DNA of 64,000 nucleotides from Limanda limanda (lineage: Eukaryota > Chordata > Actinopteri > Pleuronectiformes > Pleuronectidae). The notes beneath the pieces were generated by a model. That model did not search any database, was not told the DNA's origin, and was given only the letters and a program-made list of their open reading frames with translations. How positions within the stretch are numbered: position 1 is the stretch's first letter; each line of letters opens with the position of its first letter. A program made the translations under genes and the position numbers. The stretch covers positions 22,909,542 through 22,973,541 of the forward strand of contig NC_083648.1 of assembly GCF_963576545.1 (NCBI RefSeq), read 5' to 3'. Below are positions 47,201 through 58,813 of the stretch, piece by piece.

Positions 47201-49059
47201 GGAAAGTTTGGGGAATTCTACAGGTATGAATATCAGTAATTCCTGCACATAAAAGGAGATAATACATAAATTGAATGTATGTAGCAGATACTGTAACCTT
47301 TTATTTTTGTTCGGTACATTCTGACTGACTGTCCCCTCTCTTTAACACTGCATCCATTTTAGAAGTGGCCATCACAGAACTCAATGTGGCCCAATCTATT
47401 TTCTCATCTCAGTTCAGCTCAGCTCGGTGTTATTAGACTGGGATGAAATCCCTTGGACACAGCCACTTCACAATCACATCACTTGGAGAAAATGATTTGT
47501 CAAATGGCCTTAGTATTTGCAAAGAGCCTGGGGAGAGGTTCCGGTGTTTGCATAGTGGGAAATAAGCAACTATGACTGCCCCTCCCGCCACCCACCCCTT
47601 AAAGCTGCTTAAATCTCAGGCCTGGGAATAGTTTAGGTGATCAATTTCTCACTTCCTCTTGTCTGTGAAGCAGAAAAAACAGCTTCTTACCGATTTCTGA
47701 AAGTGGCCCCATGAGCAGCCACGCAAGAGTTTATTCCTTTAAAATGTGCTGAGAGGAAAAAACGCATTTTTCTAAACTTTCCGCTGCACAAAGACAGCAG
47801 AGAGCAGAGAGTGTTGTACTCTCCACTCAAACCGTCCACACGATCCTGCAGTCCTGGCTGGCAGTATCAAGCGACTTTTACCGGCCACAGAAATAAATGA
47901 CTTCCCTAAGGAAGCGTTTCAGGGCTTGGATCTTTACTGCAGGAATCAGGTGAGTCATGCATGCTCGACTCTGAGTAATTAATTCACCGAGCACAGCTAT
48001 TGTTATATCGATCCGCAAAGTGCTATACCCCAGTAGAAAAGCCAATACATGTGTTATTGATTGGAAAAAATTGCTGTGGGACCTGATAAGCCTGGTCCAT
48101 ACTGCTAAAGCTAAAGAGACAGAGTGTAGGATTACTCTATTAGTGACTCTCACTATGCTCCTTACTGCAACTGAATGAAACCAAAGTGACCCTGTAATTT
48201 TGAAATGCACTGTTTAGTCCCCATGGAGAGCAGAATCCTAGTTATGGGCCTTCAATGGCTAAGGTGGTTTGTAGATCATTTAGAACTTCCTCACTGATAA
48301 TTTATCAATCTTTTACATTAATATCTTATTCAGTTTCAATTGGTTGCATTTCTAATGACAATCACAGATCATTGTCTGAGGTTGTGGTGTTTTTCACTTT
48401 TAGAATCTCCTGCCCTTTAATTTATTTCTATGATACTGTTCTCTATTAACCATGCCTGCAGTTCATTAGAATTACGATTTTACAGACAATTAATTTATTT
48501 ACAAGAGACTAAGAAAATTACCTTATTAGCATGAACCTAATAAATCCTTGGACTAGGTCTGTTACATTTGACATTTCATAATTTTCTTTATTCACCCAGT
48601 GAAGAGTGATGAACATATTAGCATTTAAGAACACTCCACATGTGGAGTTGTTAAGTTTCTCTCTACCAGCCACATTGTCTTATATCATTTGAGTCTGTTC
48701 TGTTAATCTGCTGGCAGCCAATAGGAGCAACTTTTGAGCCAGTGCTAGTTTTCTTCTACAGGAACCATGAAGTACATATTTGTGTTTTTGAGTGACAGGT
48801 CTTAACTATAGCATGTAACCTATTGCCATGAAACCTGGCACAGACTCAGCAGTACTCTCAACAGAGCGACGTAGTAAATTATATATATATATAATCTTGT
48901 TATTGTAATATTGTTGGCATACAGACATTTGTATCTCAAAGTAGAGTGAATGGTAATGTCGCTTGAGTCTTGCTAAGCTATATACATTTCTACTATTGAC
49001 AAAAGAAGCCCATTCCTGACCTTTGTTTCTTTGATTAAATATCTAATATTAGTTACCAT
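44299..49059. other. No gene seen
   Basis: Unique AT-rich sequence. A small GTAGTGGAA tandem (about 44362-44390), a C10 run at about 45822-45831, a 28 bp palindrome (46725-46752), and somewhat conserved-looking parts at 45880-46330 and 47300-47650. The 103-codon (45873-46184) and 110-codon (47878-48210) frames show no domain or family resemblance. Confidence 0.45.
46725..46752. repeat. 28 bp perfect palindrome
   Basis: AGCAATACATATAT followed directly by its reverse complement ATATATGTATTGCT. The centre is (AT)n, so a short cruciform is possible; AT-dinucleotide expansion may have produced the symmetry. Confidence 0.92.
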
Positions 49060-49518
49060 AGCTCACTTTCAATTCAGGGGCCTCCTCCTACCCAGACCAG
49101 GGAGGAAAGGGAGACGGCCAAAGTTGAACCAAAATGGGATTGAGGATTTCTGTGATCACTGTCACAAGCTCATCCCACTCTTATTGCTGTTGCATAGCAA
49201 CGGACCTGAAGTTGGACATGATTTGAAAGTTTTAATGCCCCTTGGTTTTTTAATGTGCACCAGTAGTTGTACGATTGAGCTGAAGCGTGATACTCAAGCA
49301 TTGGACACCTCGAAAAAATTAAGTTCATCCTAGCGTAGGTTGGGCTGGGAAGAATCCATCCGTTGGAGCTTTTGTTACTCTGCGATGGAAGGCCACATTT
49401 GCAAGCTGTATTTGGAGGAGCCTTTGAAATGCGACAGCCTTTGAAATTGGACGGCGTAGTCACGATGCTCTTTAGATGCAGCCTCTGAAGGATGCAGCCC
49501 CCAAATTGAGACACAGCT
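49060..49518. mobile_element. DNA-transposon derivative (MITE family of 39334), about 459 bp
   Basis: Left end AGCTCACTTTCAATTCAGGGG and right end CCCCCAAATTGAGACACAGCT form imperfect terminal inverted repeats (reverse complement AGCTGTGTCTCAATTTGGGGG). The right-hand 130 bp match the 206 bp element at 39334-39539 in the same orientation. The middle (49100-49380) is longer than in that copy and has no transposase motif; the 100-codon plus and 140-codon minus frames over it are products of the repeat. Target-site duplication not evident. Confidence 0.6.
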
Positions 49519-50233
49519 CCTGACACAGAGGACAATCTGTCCGTCCAAAGGAACTGTTGTGAAATTGCTGAAAAGAAACAGGAACAAAACAATTGGGGTT
49601 AGATACCCCTTTGTATTTCTGAAACCAGCCCTTTGGGATTAGTAGTAATTACTCAAACCAAAAGCACTTATATTGTACCCATTAGAAATTAGGTCTATAT
49701 AAAATGCAACAGCAAAAATATTTTGTTGGGAATGTAGTTTTGACTGAATTATAATTGACCTTTCTCTCTCCTGCAAAATATAGCAGTTATAGCAGTCAAC
49801 TCTAAAAAAAAAATAAAAAATGCTGGGAGATTGAGTTCATACATATGCCACAAAAACCCTCACATACACACTGCTTGAACTTGAAAATCTTATATTTGGT
49901 TATTTGCTGATTCTGCTACTTTTGTTGTTTTCACACTATGGTATTCCTTTTAACACCTATACTAGATATATGTTGGAGAGAGAAGCGTCTTTCAATTTCA
50001 TTGTCCCTGCGTATAGTGAAAATACAGATTCTTGAATCTTAAGTATTGAATAATTCAATATTACCCATTTTTTTGACAAAAATAAGTTTCTTCTCACCGT
50101 GCAGAGAAACTTCCCCATCTTGTCTGTCGGTATAAATAGAATAAATTAGAAATTAGAGCAGTTTGCATGTGATGTGGACCATTAAAGTAATTTGAACATT
50201 TCCGTGTCACACATTTCCTCTTTCTCCTGGCAG
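49519..50233. other. No gene seen; pyrimidine tract at the end
   Basis: AT-rich unique sequence. From 50204 a pyrimidine-rich run (ACATTTCCTCTTTCTCCTGGCAG) leads to the exon-like island that follows. Confidence 0.45.
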
Positions 50234-50262
50234 GACTATAATCAGCAATGGAGCGGTAATGT
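50234..50262 (+). other. Candidate 29-nt microexon
   Basis: A strong 3' splice site (long pyrimidine tract ending CTGGCAG) and a strong 5' splice site (T|GTAAGTAA starting 50263) bracket 29 bases. Two frames are open: DYNQQWSGN plus two bases, and, shifted by one base, TIISNGAVM. The length is not a multiple of three, so inclusion would shift the frame. Microexons with strong sites are typical of neuronal genes with very long introns, which would fit the gene-poor surroundings. The host gene is not recognisable from this alone. Confidence 0.3.
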
Positions 50263-51933
50263 GTAAGTAATGTGTTTTACAAATGGGCTTCATCATCAAG
50301 GTGAACTCGTAACGAAGACATACAAAAGTTTGTGTTATGAATGTGCTAGCCATAAAACTTGTTTGACCAGTAATGTTCTTTTACTCTGGAAGATTGATGA
50401 GGTTGAAAAACTAGATAATAATAAAAGGAGCAATATGAAGTTGGCTACAGAGATAGAGAAACTGTAGAGGCATATAAAAATACTGCCTTTGACCCAGGAG
50501 AGGGAAACATCAAATGTCATTAGTGTCACGGTTGTCAGAAATGTAGCAGTGCTAAATATGTCTTGTGTGTAGCAAGTAGAGATAGAGAAGTATGTCTCAG
50601 TATTCCACGGGCTCTGTAACAACTTTTTAATGTGTTTTTTTTTTTTTTATGGGTAATTGGGTTTATTAAGCTAATTCACAAATTAAACTCACAACGGAGC
50701 AAACATCATTTCACAACTAATTGAGACGCTGTGGATTCAGCCAGTTTAACCCAAAGGAAATCCTGTTGTGTGAGACACTAAGGGAATAATTTGTTTTCAG
50801 ATCATCTTGAGTATAACAATTTCAGTCTTCGACTTAAAAGACTATTTTGATTCAATTAAGAAATACAGTTTATTGTTGTTGTTGTTGCTGAGTGTTGACA
50901 TATGTAACAATTTACAGGCACTAGTTAACCATTGTTATGAACTGTGGACAAAAAGGGAGTAGCTGTTTTCACTCGCACTTAATCTTAGAGAAGATCTAAA
51001 TCAAACTGTAATGTAATTTGTATTAGTTTTTATTAACCATAAAGAAGTACATATCTCAGCAAAATTTGGGTAAGGAAGCAACATCATTTTTGAAATCCTT
51101 CCTCTAAATAGCTATTCGTCCAAGAACTCATGAGAAAATAATGTTTTTTTTCAATTCATCATCATGCTTGACATTTATAAACCAAGAAACGCATTTGGGT
51201 TCCCTGAGAAATTCAGCTTTAAATTAATATAATCAGTTTGAAATAGACAAACGACTCAACCAAATGCACTTCAAACATTTGGCAACAAGACAACAGAGGA
51301 AAAGTCTGAGCAAGAGTGAGGGGGACAGTTCTAATGGCAACAAGCAGATAATAACTCGGCCCTAGCATTTCTGAGACATTTAAAGTCCAAATCCAATCTT
51401 GGCCACAATAATCTGTGAACCGCCCCGACAATATCAAACATCTTTGATATTTACAGCCATCTACATGGTCCTGATCTGTCCTGTGATGTGTAGAGTATTA
51501 CAAAGGCTGTAGGCAAGAGAGGCCAGCTCACGTTCCTTGTTGGTCTGATTGCAATCACATTGCAAAGGAGATCTCACGAGATTGGAACCCCTGGTGTTGG
51601 TGTCATGTATTGAATAAGAAAAACTGACACCAGAGCTCGTGAATATTTTTGACCAGTTTTCAAAAAAGCTAAACAAATCACATGATTCACCCAATTTGAT
51701 TTGATATCTCAATAAGACAGCCTGTGAATGCCTCCAGCAACACGTCTGCCTAAGAAGTAGTAGTTTGTAATAGTGCAAGGTCGATGGGTTGAACAGTATT
51801 TGTGATGAGTGAATTAAATAAACACATGGACTGAGATTCCTTGCATTGTACTAAGATTTCAAAATGAAATCAGTATGTAGGTGTTAGAATCTCCATTGAA
51901 TCTCCTTTGCTTATAACCCAAGATGCCCCCTCA

Positions 51934-51959
51934 GTGTGTGTGTGTGTGTGTGTGTGTGT
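51934..51959. repeat. (GT)13 microsatellite
   Basis: Twenty-six bases of perfect GT, followed by an imperfect CTGTGTTTGTGTGTGTC tail. Confidence 0.95.
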
Positions 51960-54900
51960 CTGTGTTTGTGTGTGTCTGCCAGAGAGAGGTAGCGAGAGAA
52001 AGAGAATGTTAGAACGACAGATGTGAAAATGAAAGAAAAACACCTTTAACCGACCTCAGAAACATCCTCATCTGCCGAAGCAGCAGGGTTGAGTGGATGC
52101 ACATTGTGACCTGAGGGCCGAGAGGAATAAGACCGTAACAATAGCTTGTATACACACACACACCTCATTGGACCCCGCGCTGCAGACATGTATAGAATAG
52201 AAGCGAGGCAGCCACGCTGAATGGATGAAGGAGAACTTGCTTGCATGTCAGTTTCTAAAGCGCTTGTAGGGATAGGAGCTCAAATTTGAGCAAGATTAAA
52301 GGAAATCTCAATGCCCCCTCGTTCCCACACTCTTTGTAACATTAGCTTCAAGGCTGGGAGCAGGGAAGGGGCGTACTTTTGCAAACTCTGCCCATGTTGT
52401 TGGTGCAACGTGACCAAAATGCTGTGGCTCAGACTTGCAAGGCCTCATTTTGTACTGTCAAAAGGGAAAAAAGGTTAGATAAGGTACTTCTTTTTTTTTT
52501 ATAACAGATGTCTTGTGTTGACGGTATCTCGGCTCGCTATGGGCTAATTTCTATGAGCTTGAAAAGTGCTGAGCATACAGCTGGAGAAATATTTGCAATG
52601 CTATAAAAAAATCCTTTTGATGTTTCAGATGTTTCAGTAGCTTAATAAGTAAAATATGAAGGAAAATATTATATAACATCTTGGTTATTTGCTTTGTTGA
52701 AGACATCACATTTATTTTTGACCGTGAAGTGCCATTATGCCCTGCTTTTATCACTGAAATTGCTCTCTTTCTGTGAGTAAAATATTCTCTTTGTTACCTT
52801 TTGGAGTGAGCTGGAGCTTCAGCTTTCATATCTTTTGACCCCCCCCTCTTATGATTTGAATGTAAGTTATTCATTTATTTTTCAAAAAATCTCGAGCTCT
52901 TCTGAATCCCTCCAGTAAGCCTGTCTGTTGCCTTTGCACTGGCGAATCCCTCTTGTTGAGTAGTTTGGCCTCATCTGAATCTGAATCAGAGTTGTGTCTG
53001 TGAAGTGCTGTTGGTCGGTTAGGGTCCAGCACTGAGGTGGTTCACCCTGTGACATCACAGTTTAGTGTTATTAAATCGAATTAACCCTGCTTGCAATGAT
53101 TTGTGAAAGAGATAAAAAGGGAATGTAAAAGGTGGCAGAGAGGGTGAGGAAGACAGGATATGATAGAGCCCACTCTCGTGTGTGTGAGGATCACAGAGCT
53201 GGCGTTAGGACTCACTGTACAGACAGCATCTCTTCTAAATTACAGGTTGCCAACATGTCTGTGAAACGCAGACCCTACACCCAGCTGCTATTTACTGAGT
53301 TAAAACCTAATAATTAAATGTGTCTGCATCTGAGTTCTTATACAGACTGAACCAAAGGCCAGAGAAAGACAAGAATTAATAAATTAACTTTTGGGTTTTA
53401 AATGGAATTCATGCATAAAATTAAAGAAAGTGGGCATGCTTGGAAATTAAGCAATTGGGGTATCTTAAAAAAAAATACAAATGGATTAAAAAATCTAACT
53501 GGAAAAAGAAACTGTATCAGATGATAAATTGTTCAAGAGGTTAATTGCAAAGAGATTGTTATTGTTACCGTGTAATTTGAATCCATTTAGCAGCAAAAAA
53601 CAATTGGAAGCTGTTCCATCAAATAAGAGTCAAATGTGAGATTAAAAATATAAAATTATCCCTGTTGTACACTGCAATGTTGATTTTGCTCAGAAAAAGA
53701 AAAAGATATTACTAACACCATTGCAATTTAATATTAGAGTTACGCTCGAGTGAATTGAAGTAAGATATTTCATCATAGCTCTGGTTTAACCTCAGTAGTG
53801 AGGAAAAAACAATACCAATTAGTTTTTTTTAATCTTTACAGTAAGAATATTATTTAGATTCAATGTATAACATGCAGTTTTTACAAATGGTTACTGTATA
53901 TGTCATATTTTGAAGACAAGGCAACAACTGTGTCTGTTCCTTGGATCGCTTGCATGTGTTGTGACATCGACATTGTGTAAAAGACCGAATCTAACAGTGG
54001 GTTTTGCTTAACTAAAGTGCACTTTGTGTAGTATGAGTGGCTGCGCTGACACTTTATGTCTGCGGGATGTCAATGTATTGACTGTGCTAACCCAGATACC
54101 GGACTGAATGCTCCATTAAACTGAAGGTTAGTGTTGGGGAGCTCTTGCAGGACGGGCCGCACCAATTACAAACGCACACACATTCATTGACACTCTCTGA
54201 CGCATGAGCAGAAAGTCAAAGTACAGTATTTTGAGTGTGTTGTGAGTGTTTTTTAAAACATTGACTGGAGCTGCCTCAAGATGCGTCAGCAGATGTGTTC
54301 CTATTGATCCCGTCTCTTAACCTTTACATCTCGCCCACCCATCCTCCCATCCTCCCACCTTGCACCATCAAAACCTCATACACATGAGAGCCATGAAAGA
54401 GTGCACTCTACATAATAGCTGCGTGTGTTGGTAACATTTTATAACAGGTGTCTGAAGCTGTTGAGTTAAATTGCGATCTGTTTCCAATTCCATATATACA
54501 AGTTGTAGCCTGATCGTCTGTTGTGCAGCTCTGAAAAGACTGACAGGCACAAGTGAAAAGCTGTTTCTCTTCCCAGTTCCTTCTCTCTTGCAATATTCCT
54601 GATTCTAACCTTTGTCATCATCGCAGCCTGAATCGCAGTAAAGAACCCCCCTGGTGCCATGTCTCTCGGGTGCCGTTGCATTAAAAGTTCTGCCAGACAA
54701 TCCGAGGCAATGCGCACATGACTGGTGAAATTATGGGAAAGAAATCGCATAGACAGGAAAGGTTGTTTAGAAATATGCCCTTTTATGCCATTCGGTGGTA
54801 TGGAGTATATGATTTAAATTTCACGCAACACTTGTTGTAAGGCTAGACGGCATTTCACGGTTGCTTGGTTATTAAGCATATGGTTCAGTGGAAGTGGTTT

Positions 54901-55189
54901 CCATATAACCTATTTTGCTTGGTTCACTTAGGATGCTGTGAAATCTGTCAGTTGCAAGTGGGTCTTGATCCATCCCCAGTGAGTGGGTCCGACCTCCCCC
55001 TCAGTAGATTTGATTTGTATATTTCTGCTTCATAAATCATCATGTAACAATCTAGCCAACAACCATTGTATTTGAATAATATATATGGCTTTTACTGGTA
55101 ACTCTCTTCCGACGCTGCTTCTGTCGCTGCTTTCTTCACTGCCCCTTAGTTGTTACTCATTGTGGTAACCGTCGAGTTTCCCTCTATAG

Positions 55190-55272
55190 CATTGGAAAGT
55201 CTTGACCTCACTCTGCAAAGTGCCTTGAGGTCCTGCACGTTAAGACTCGGTGCTATACAGATAAAAAAAAAG
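55190..55272 (+). repeat. 3' tail of a fish LINE/SINE ('AAAGTGCCTTGAGG ... CTATACAGATAAAA')
   Basis: CTGCAAAGTGCCTTGAGG, about 27 bases later GGTGCTATACAGATAAAAAAAA, an arrangement found at the 3' ends of many fish retroposons (consensus like 'aaagcgccttgag ... gcgctatacaaataaaa'). The A-run at the end (55262-55271) fits a retroposon tail. The 5' extent is unclear. Confidence 0.55.
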
Positions 55273-56746
55273 AATTTGACTGGAAAAGCTATTAAATTCA
55301 CAATCCACTGCTGTTGTTAGCCCGCAGGCAATTCACGATCCTGCAGGTTATGTTTACAACCCTTTCCCGTCCGCTTTTGGTCACGGGATGCAAGTTAGTA
55401 AGTTTAGTCCGGCAGCTTTGGGTCTGAATCCAGCTTTGGACAATATACACCAAGTTGTCTGGCATCTCGTGCAAAACCCTGTATATCATGGACAATTTGT
55501 GTGGTTGACACAGCTTCAGAGAAACACAACTTTAAGTACCTGCATGATGAACAGATACAGGAATTAGCTTTGCTGCTGTTAATTAACAAGCCTTATTTAA
55601 GGTTTGACACTGCTCTGAGTGTCCATTCCTTCTGTGGGACACCAGCAGAGATGTAGAGGAGTTCGTTATTAATGTCTAAAGTCATGCACTAATTCCACAA
55701 ATCTCTGTTTGATTTTCTGTTGGTATGTGGAATGGAATCTCAAAAACAGTTTATTATATTGGCTTCACACTTGGAATGTGTTATTCTAAGGGCCCAAGGA
55801 TGTGCGGTGTTGAATTTATTGTGATTTTGAAAAATGCGACACTTTCAATTTTAGTCAAATCTGAATAAACAGGAAAACAGCACCTTGCAGTCAATGGGGA
55901 TGGGGCCTTGCACGTGGCTTCTTGTAAATAGTTGGAAAACCTACAGCACTGGGTGGCAAATTATGATAATTTAGATGATTCCATGTTTTTTTATGATCTG
56001 TTATGGCAATATATAATCACTTCCTCTTTAGACATATTTAACAAAGTAAAAGCACAATATTTGTCATTTTGAATGCAACGATTTAACATTGAGTATTCAT
56101 TAACTGTGAAGACCTCTGAAAAAGCCGATATGCATTGGGGGAAAAATATCACCAGTACAGTAAATCCTTGAAACTTGTAAGCAACATGCATGAATAGTAA
56201 GAAAATAAGTTCAAATCTTGATTGCAGATTAACCAGGTAGGAGGATTTACCATAGACAAAAAATATCTACAAGCAACATCCAGCACACAAACCATAAAAC
56301 GTGTCAGTATATTATAGAACGGTTTGATGAGGGGTCACGGATGACAGGGAATATCTCTAGAGCAGTAACACAGGCAACCAAACAGCCAATCTCAAACATG
56401 CAGGATTAGAAAGGACACTGCAATAGTTACACTAATTACAGTTTTGGCAGGGTCACACACTGCAGGTCATTCTTTTTTTTTTGCGGATAGAGCCACTGAC
56501 TTAACACAACATTCAGCGTCAGTCAAGCAGCCTTACATGTCGATAATCCTCCAGACATAACACTGCATGAAAAGAAGCGTTTGTGTCAATCTGTGTCGCA
56601 GAGAAGTGTTGGCACATCCTTCGGTTAACGACTTTCACACGTATCTTTAGGCAGCAAAGGAAACGCTCAGGGTTCCTGCAGTTGTCAAGCCTGTGAGCTG
56701 TTGAGATTTGACCCCCCCTGCTCCAACTCCTAGAGGACGCTTTCAC

Positions 56747-56784
56747 ATGCAAATGACAATGCTCTGAGCTTCACAAATGCAAAT
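56747..56784. promoter_or_regulatory. Paired octamer motifs
   Basis: Two canonical ATGCAAAT octamers in the same orientation start exactly 30 bp apart (56747 and 56777). The first is followed at once by GACAATG, whose ACAAT core fits SOX factors. Flanks are similar as well (TTCACATGCAAAT and TTCACAAATGCAAAT). Octamers bind POU-domain proteins such as OCT1/OCT4 and BRN factors; enhancer function here is inferred. Confidence 0.4.
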
Positions 56785-57525
56785 CAGTTTCCCTGAGAGC
56801 AGATAACACCAATGTGTAAGAGGCACCAACAAACTATCTGGCTGAGTAAACCAGGCTTAAAATAAATATTAAACCTGAAATTTTAAATTGTTCTTAAGTA
56901 AGTAAGTGTGCTATAATGAATTATATTGTATACCACGAACAAAGGTCAATGCAGTCAAAAGAAATGAAACAATGCACTTTATTTCAAATTTTTATTGTCA
57001 TCCAAAACAATCCTAAATCTCAACAACTGTACAGAGTGGCATGATTACAGTCACTTTTTCAATTGTGCTGGTTAAATGCACAGAGGAAGTGTAAACCACA
57101 CCTCTACCAGCAAATAAATGATGCTGGGTATGATCATCTGTGTCCTGTAAGCTCCAAACTTCTACTGGCTTTCCATAAAAATATCTGTCCTCCCAAAATA
57201 CTGGCATCAAATTCACATGTCAATGGCAAACTAAGCTGTTCCATGAATTATAAATGGTACCTTTTCACCACTACTTTCAAAATTGCTATGAAACATTCAT
57301 TGATTTAATGATTTATTTTTTCAGTGTAATATTTAATCCCCCATGGACTGCACAGTGACAAAACACAGCAGCCGGCTGTTTGGATACAACATACATCTCC
57401 ACTCAGTTTGATTATTATTTTAAATATAAAGGAGACACAATATAGAGCTTAAATTCCTTCATAATTTGAACTTCAATTGTCTAATTGTTGTTATTAAACT
57501 TTCTCAGTATTCCATTAAAACAGTC

Positions 57526-57602
57526 AACACTTTTATCCAAAGCGACTTACAATAAGTGCATTCAACTATAAGGTTACGAACACAGAACAGCGTGAATCAT
57601 GT
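57526..57602 (+). repeat. Teleost repeat fragment ('TTTATCCAAAGCGACTTACA' family)
   Basis: ACTTTTATCCAAAGCGACTTACAATAAGTGCATTCAAC followed by AGGTTACGAACACAGAACAGCGTGAATCA is a recognisable part of a very common fish repeat. It ends about 60 bp upstream of the CpG-rich promoter of the small gene. A second partial copy of the core is at 63033-63080. Confidence 0.65.
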
Positions 57603-57654
57603 GTGTAAATGTAATAAACACCACAAAAAATAAACCTGGCCTCAGTCAAATACT

Positions 57655-57866
57655 TATCCCATATGAAGTAACCGCTGCTCACGTCACCCGCTCGCGTCAT
57701 CAGCTGATGGACTCGTCCAATCAGAGCCTCGTAAACGCCGTGCAGCAGCATCGAGTGTCCCGCAGACAGGAAGCGGGTCGTGTTTAGCTTGTCCCGTACG
57801 AGTGACTCTGTTTTCGGGGTAAATAACTTGCTGAAGTCGACACGACGCTGTTCCCTGGAGGAGAAG
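57655..57866 (+). promoter_or_regulatory. CpG-rich CCAAT/CRE-type promoter of the small gene
   Basis: CpG density rises sharply from about 57670. Motifs in order: ACGTCA (57681-57686) and GCGTCAT (57693) that resemble CRE/ATF half-sites, CAGCTGATGG, then CCAATCAG at 57717-57724. No TATA box is near. It ends before the first-exon ATG at 57867. This is the usual layout of a housekeeping-type vertebrate promoter. The transcription start cannot be fixed by eye; somewhere between 57730 and 57830 is likely. Confidence 0.6.
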
Positions 57867-58417
57867 ATGAGTGCGTGTGGAAGCAGAGCCGCGGGCCCGG
57901 TGTGGACGAGTCGAGGCGGAGAAGACGGATGGACAGTCCCTGAGTTACGGTGAGCTAGAGACGCCATGCTAACCACTAAGCTAACTGGTACATCTGAAAG
58001 CATGTCCGCCACTCTTTGGGATAGCGAGAAAGTTGCTAAAATACGAATACAGCATCGAGTGCTGGAGCAGATCTAGTGCATGTGTAAATATGTATGAATT
58101 ACTTAGATGTAACAGTTTGTTCTCGTTAAGTTTTTTCATCAACGTGACTTTTTTCTGTATGTTTTCACAGCCTCAGCCCCCCCCCACACACACACAAACT
58201 AAGAGGCGTTAGGCTGAGACGCTGAAAGTCCGGATTTAAAGTGCAGAAAATTAAGCCATTGAATGTAAGTAACTGTTTATGAATTGTTTTGGTGTTTTTT
58301 TGCTGTGGATCTTCCAACGGTGATGCAGCGCGGCTATTTCCGTTCATTAATAATAAACTCATGTTACATCTGGTGTTTTCCAGCTGCCTGTCCATGACGT
58401 ACAAAGACACACTATGA
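57867..58417 (+). CDS. Upstream ORF of the small gene (38 or 45 codons)
   Basis: Starts at ATG 57867 in exon 1 (AGAAGATGAG) with MSACGSRAAGPVWTSRGGED. If exon 1 is joined directly to exon 3 the frame ends ...RCLSMTYKDTL and stops at TGA 58415-58417, 38 codons. If exon 2 is included it ends in a Pro/His/Arg-rich tail (LSPPPHTHKLRGVRLRR) and stops at 58223-58225, 45 codons. Gly/Arg/Trp-rich start, no signal peptide or membrane segment. In both forms the stop lies more than 55 nt upstream of the last junction, so nonsense-mediated decay would be expected unless a downstream frame is translated. Unknown function; may only be a uORF. Confidence 0.3.
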
Positions 58418-58576
58418 GCCAGTATGATCCGACCAGACCTTACATCAGCATTGAGGAGTTGTCGGAGAAGAAAGAGGGTAAGGTTATATTCATTAAATAA
58501 TTTTCCAGTTACATGTAAAGGTATATGTTGTCATTGAACTGTGCTAATTTTACTGAATGTGTTTACAGCTGATTGA
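58414..58576 (+). CDS. Micropeptide-sized ORF in exons 3-4 (23 codons)
   Basis: ATG at 58414 opens MSQYDPTRPYISIEEL..., rich in Glu and Lys near its C-terminus. It crosses the exon 3/4 junction (GAGG|CT) and stops at TGA 58574-58576, six bases into exon 4. With exon 2 skipped, its ATG overlaps the upstream stop as ATGA, the layout used in termination-reinitiation. The stop in the last exon avoids decay signals. Too short for domain assignment and I know no matching protein; it could be a chance frame. Confidence 0.3.
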
Positions 58577-58807
58577 AGCGGGACAGATGACATGGATCCA
58601 TCCTTCCACAGCCAGGAGCACACCGACCTGTGTCCCACACTTCATATAAGACTGGAAGCTACACTGGATCTCACAGCTACACACCACAACCGTCTACACA
58701 CTGGAGAAGATTCAGACAGAGTCCCACAAAGAAGTCATGACCCAGAGGCTGCAGAGAAACATTTCAAGCCTCATCTGAGTTTTTGTACAATATTTTTGCT
58801 GTATGTA

Positions 58808-58813
58808 AATAAA
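58808..58813 (+). terminator. Polyadenylation signal of the small gene
   Basis: AATAAA in the context TGTAAATAAAGCTTTC, 239 bp into exon 4. A GT/T-rich stretch (CCTTGTTCACATTTGTTCCCTG) follows about 20 bp later and would serve as the downstream element. Cleavage is expected near 58825-58835. Confidence 0.7.

Larger units (their letters stand above)
50263..57525. other. No gene seen; repeats and small islands
   Basis: Unique AT-rich sequence with a (GT)13 at 51934-51959, a LINE-type tail at 55190-55272, and a pair of octamers at 56747-56784, each listed separately. A T13 run lies at about 50635-50649. Frames of 60-105 codons occur on both strands without family resemblance. Confidence 0.45.

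Noticed and set aside
49170..49592. 140-codon minus-strand ORF
   Set aside because: Lies almost wholly within the MITE at 49060-49518 and has no transposase motif.
57566..58012. 148-codon minus-strand ORF across the CpG-rich promoter and first exon of the small gene
   Set aside because: CpG-rich DNA has few stops. The frame has no known domain, its end runs into a repeat fragment, and the plus strand carries coherent splice and polyadenylation signals. An antisense gene cannot be fully excluded.
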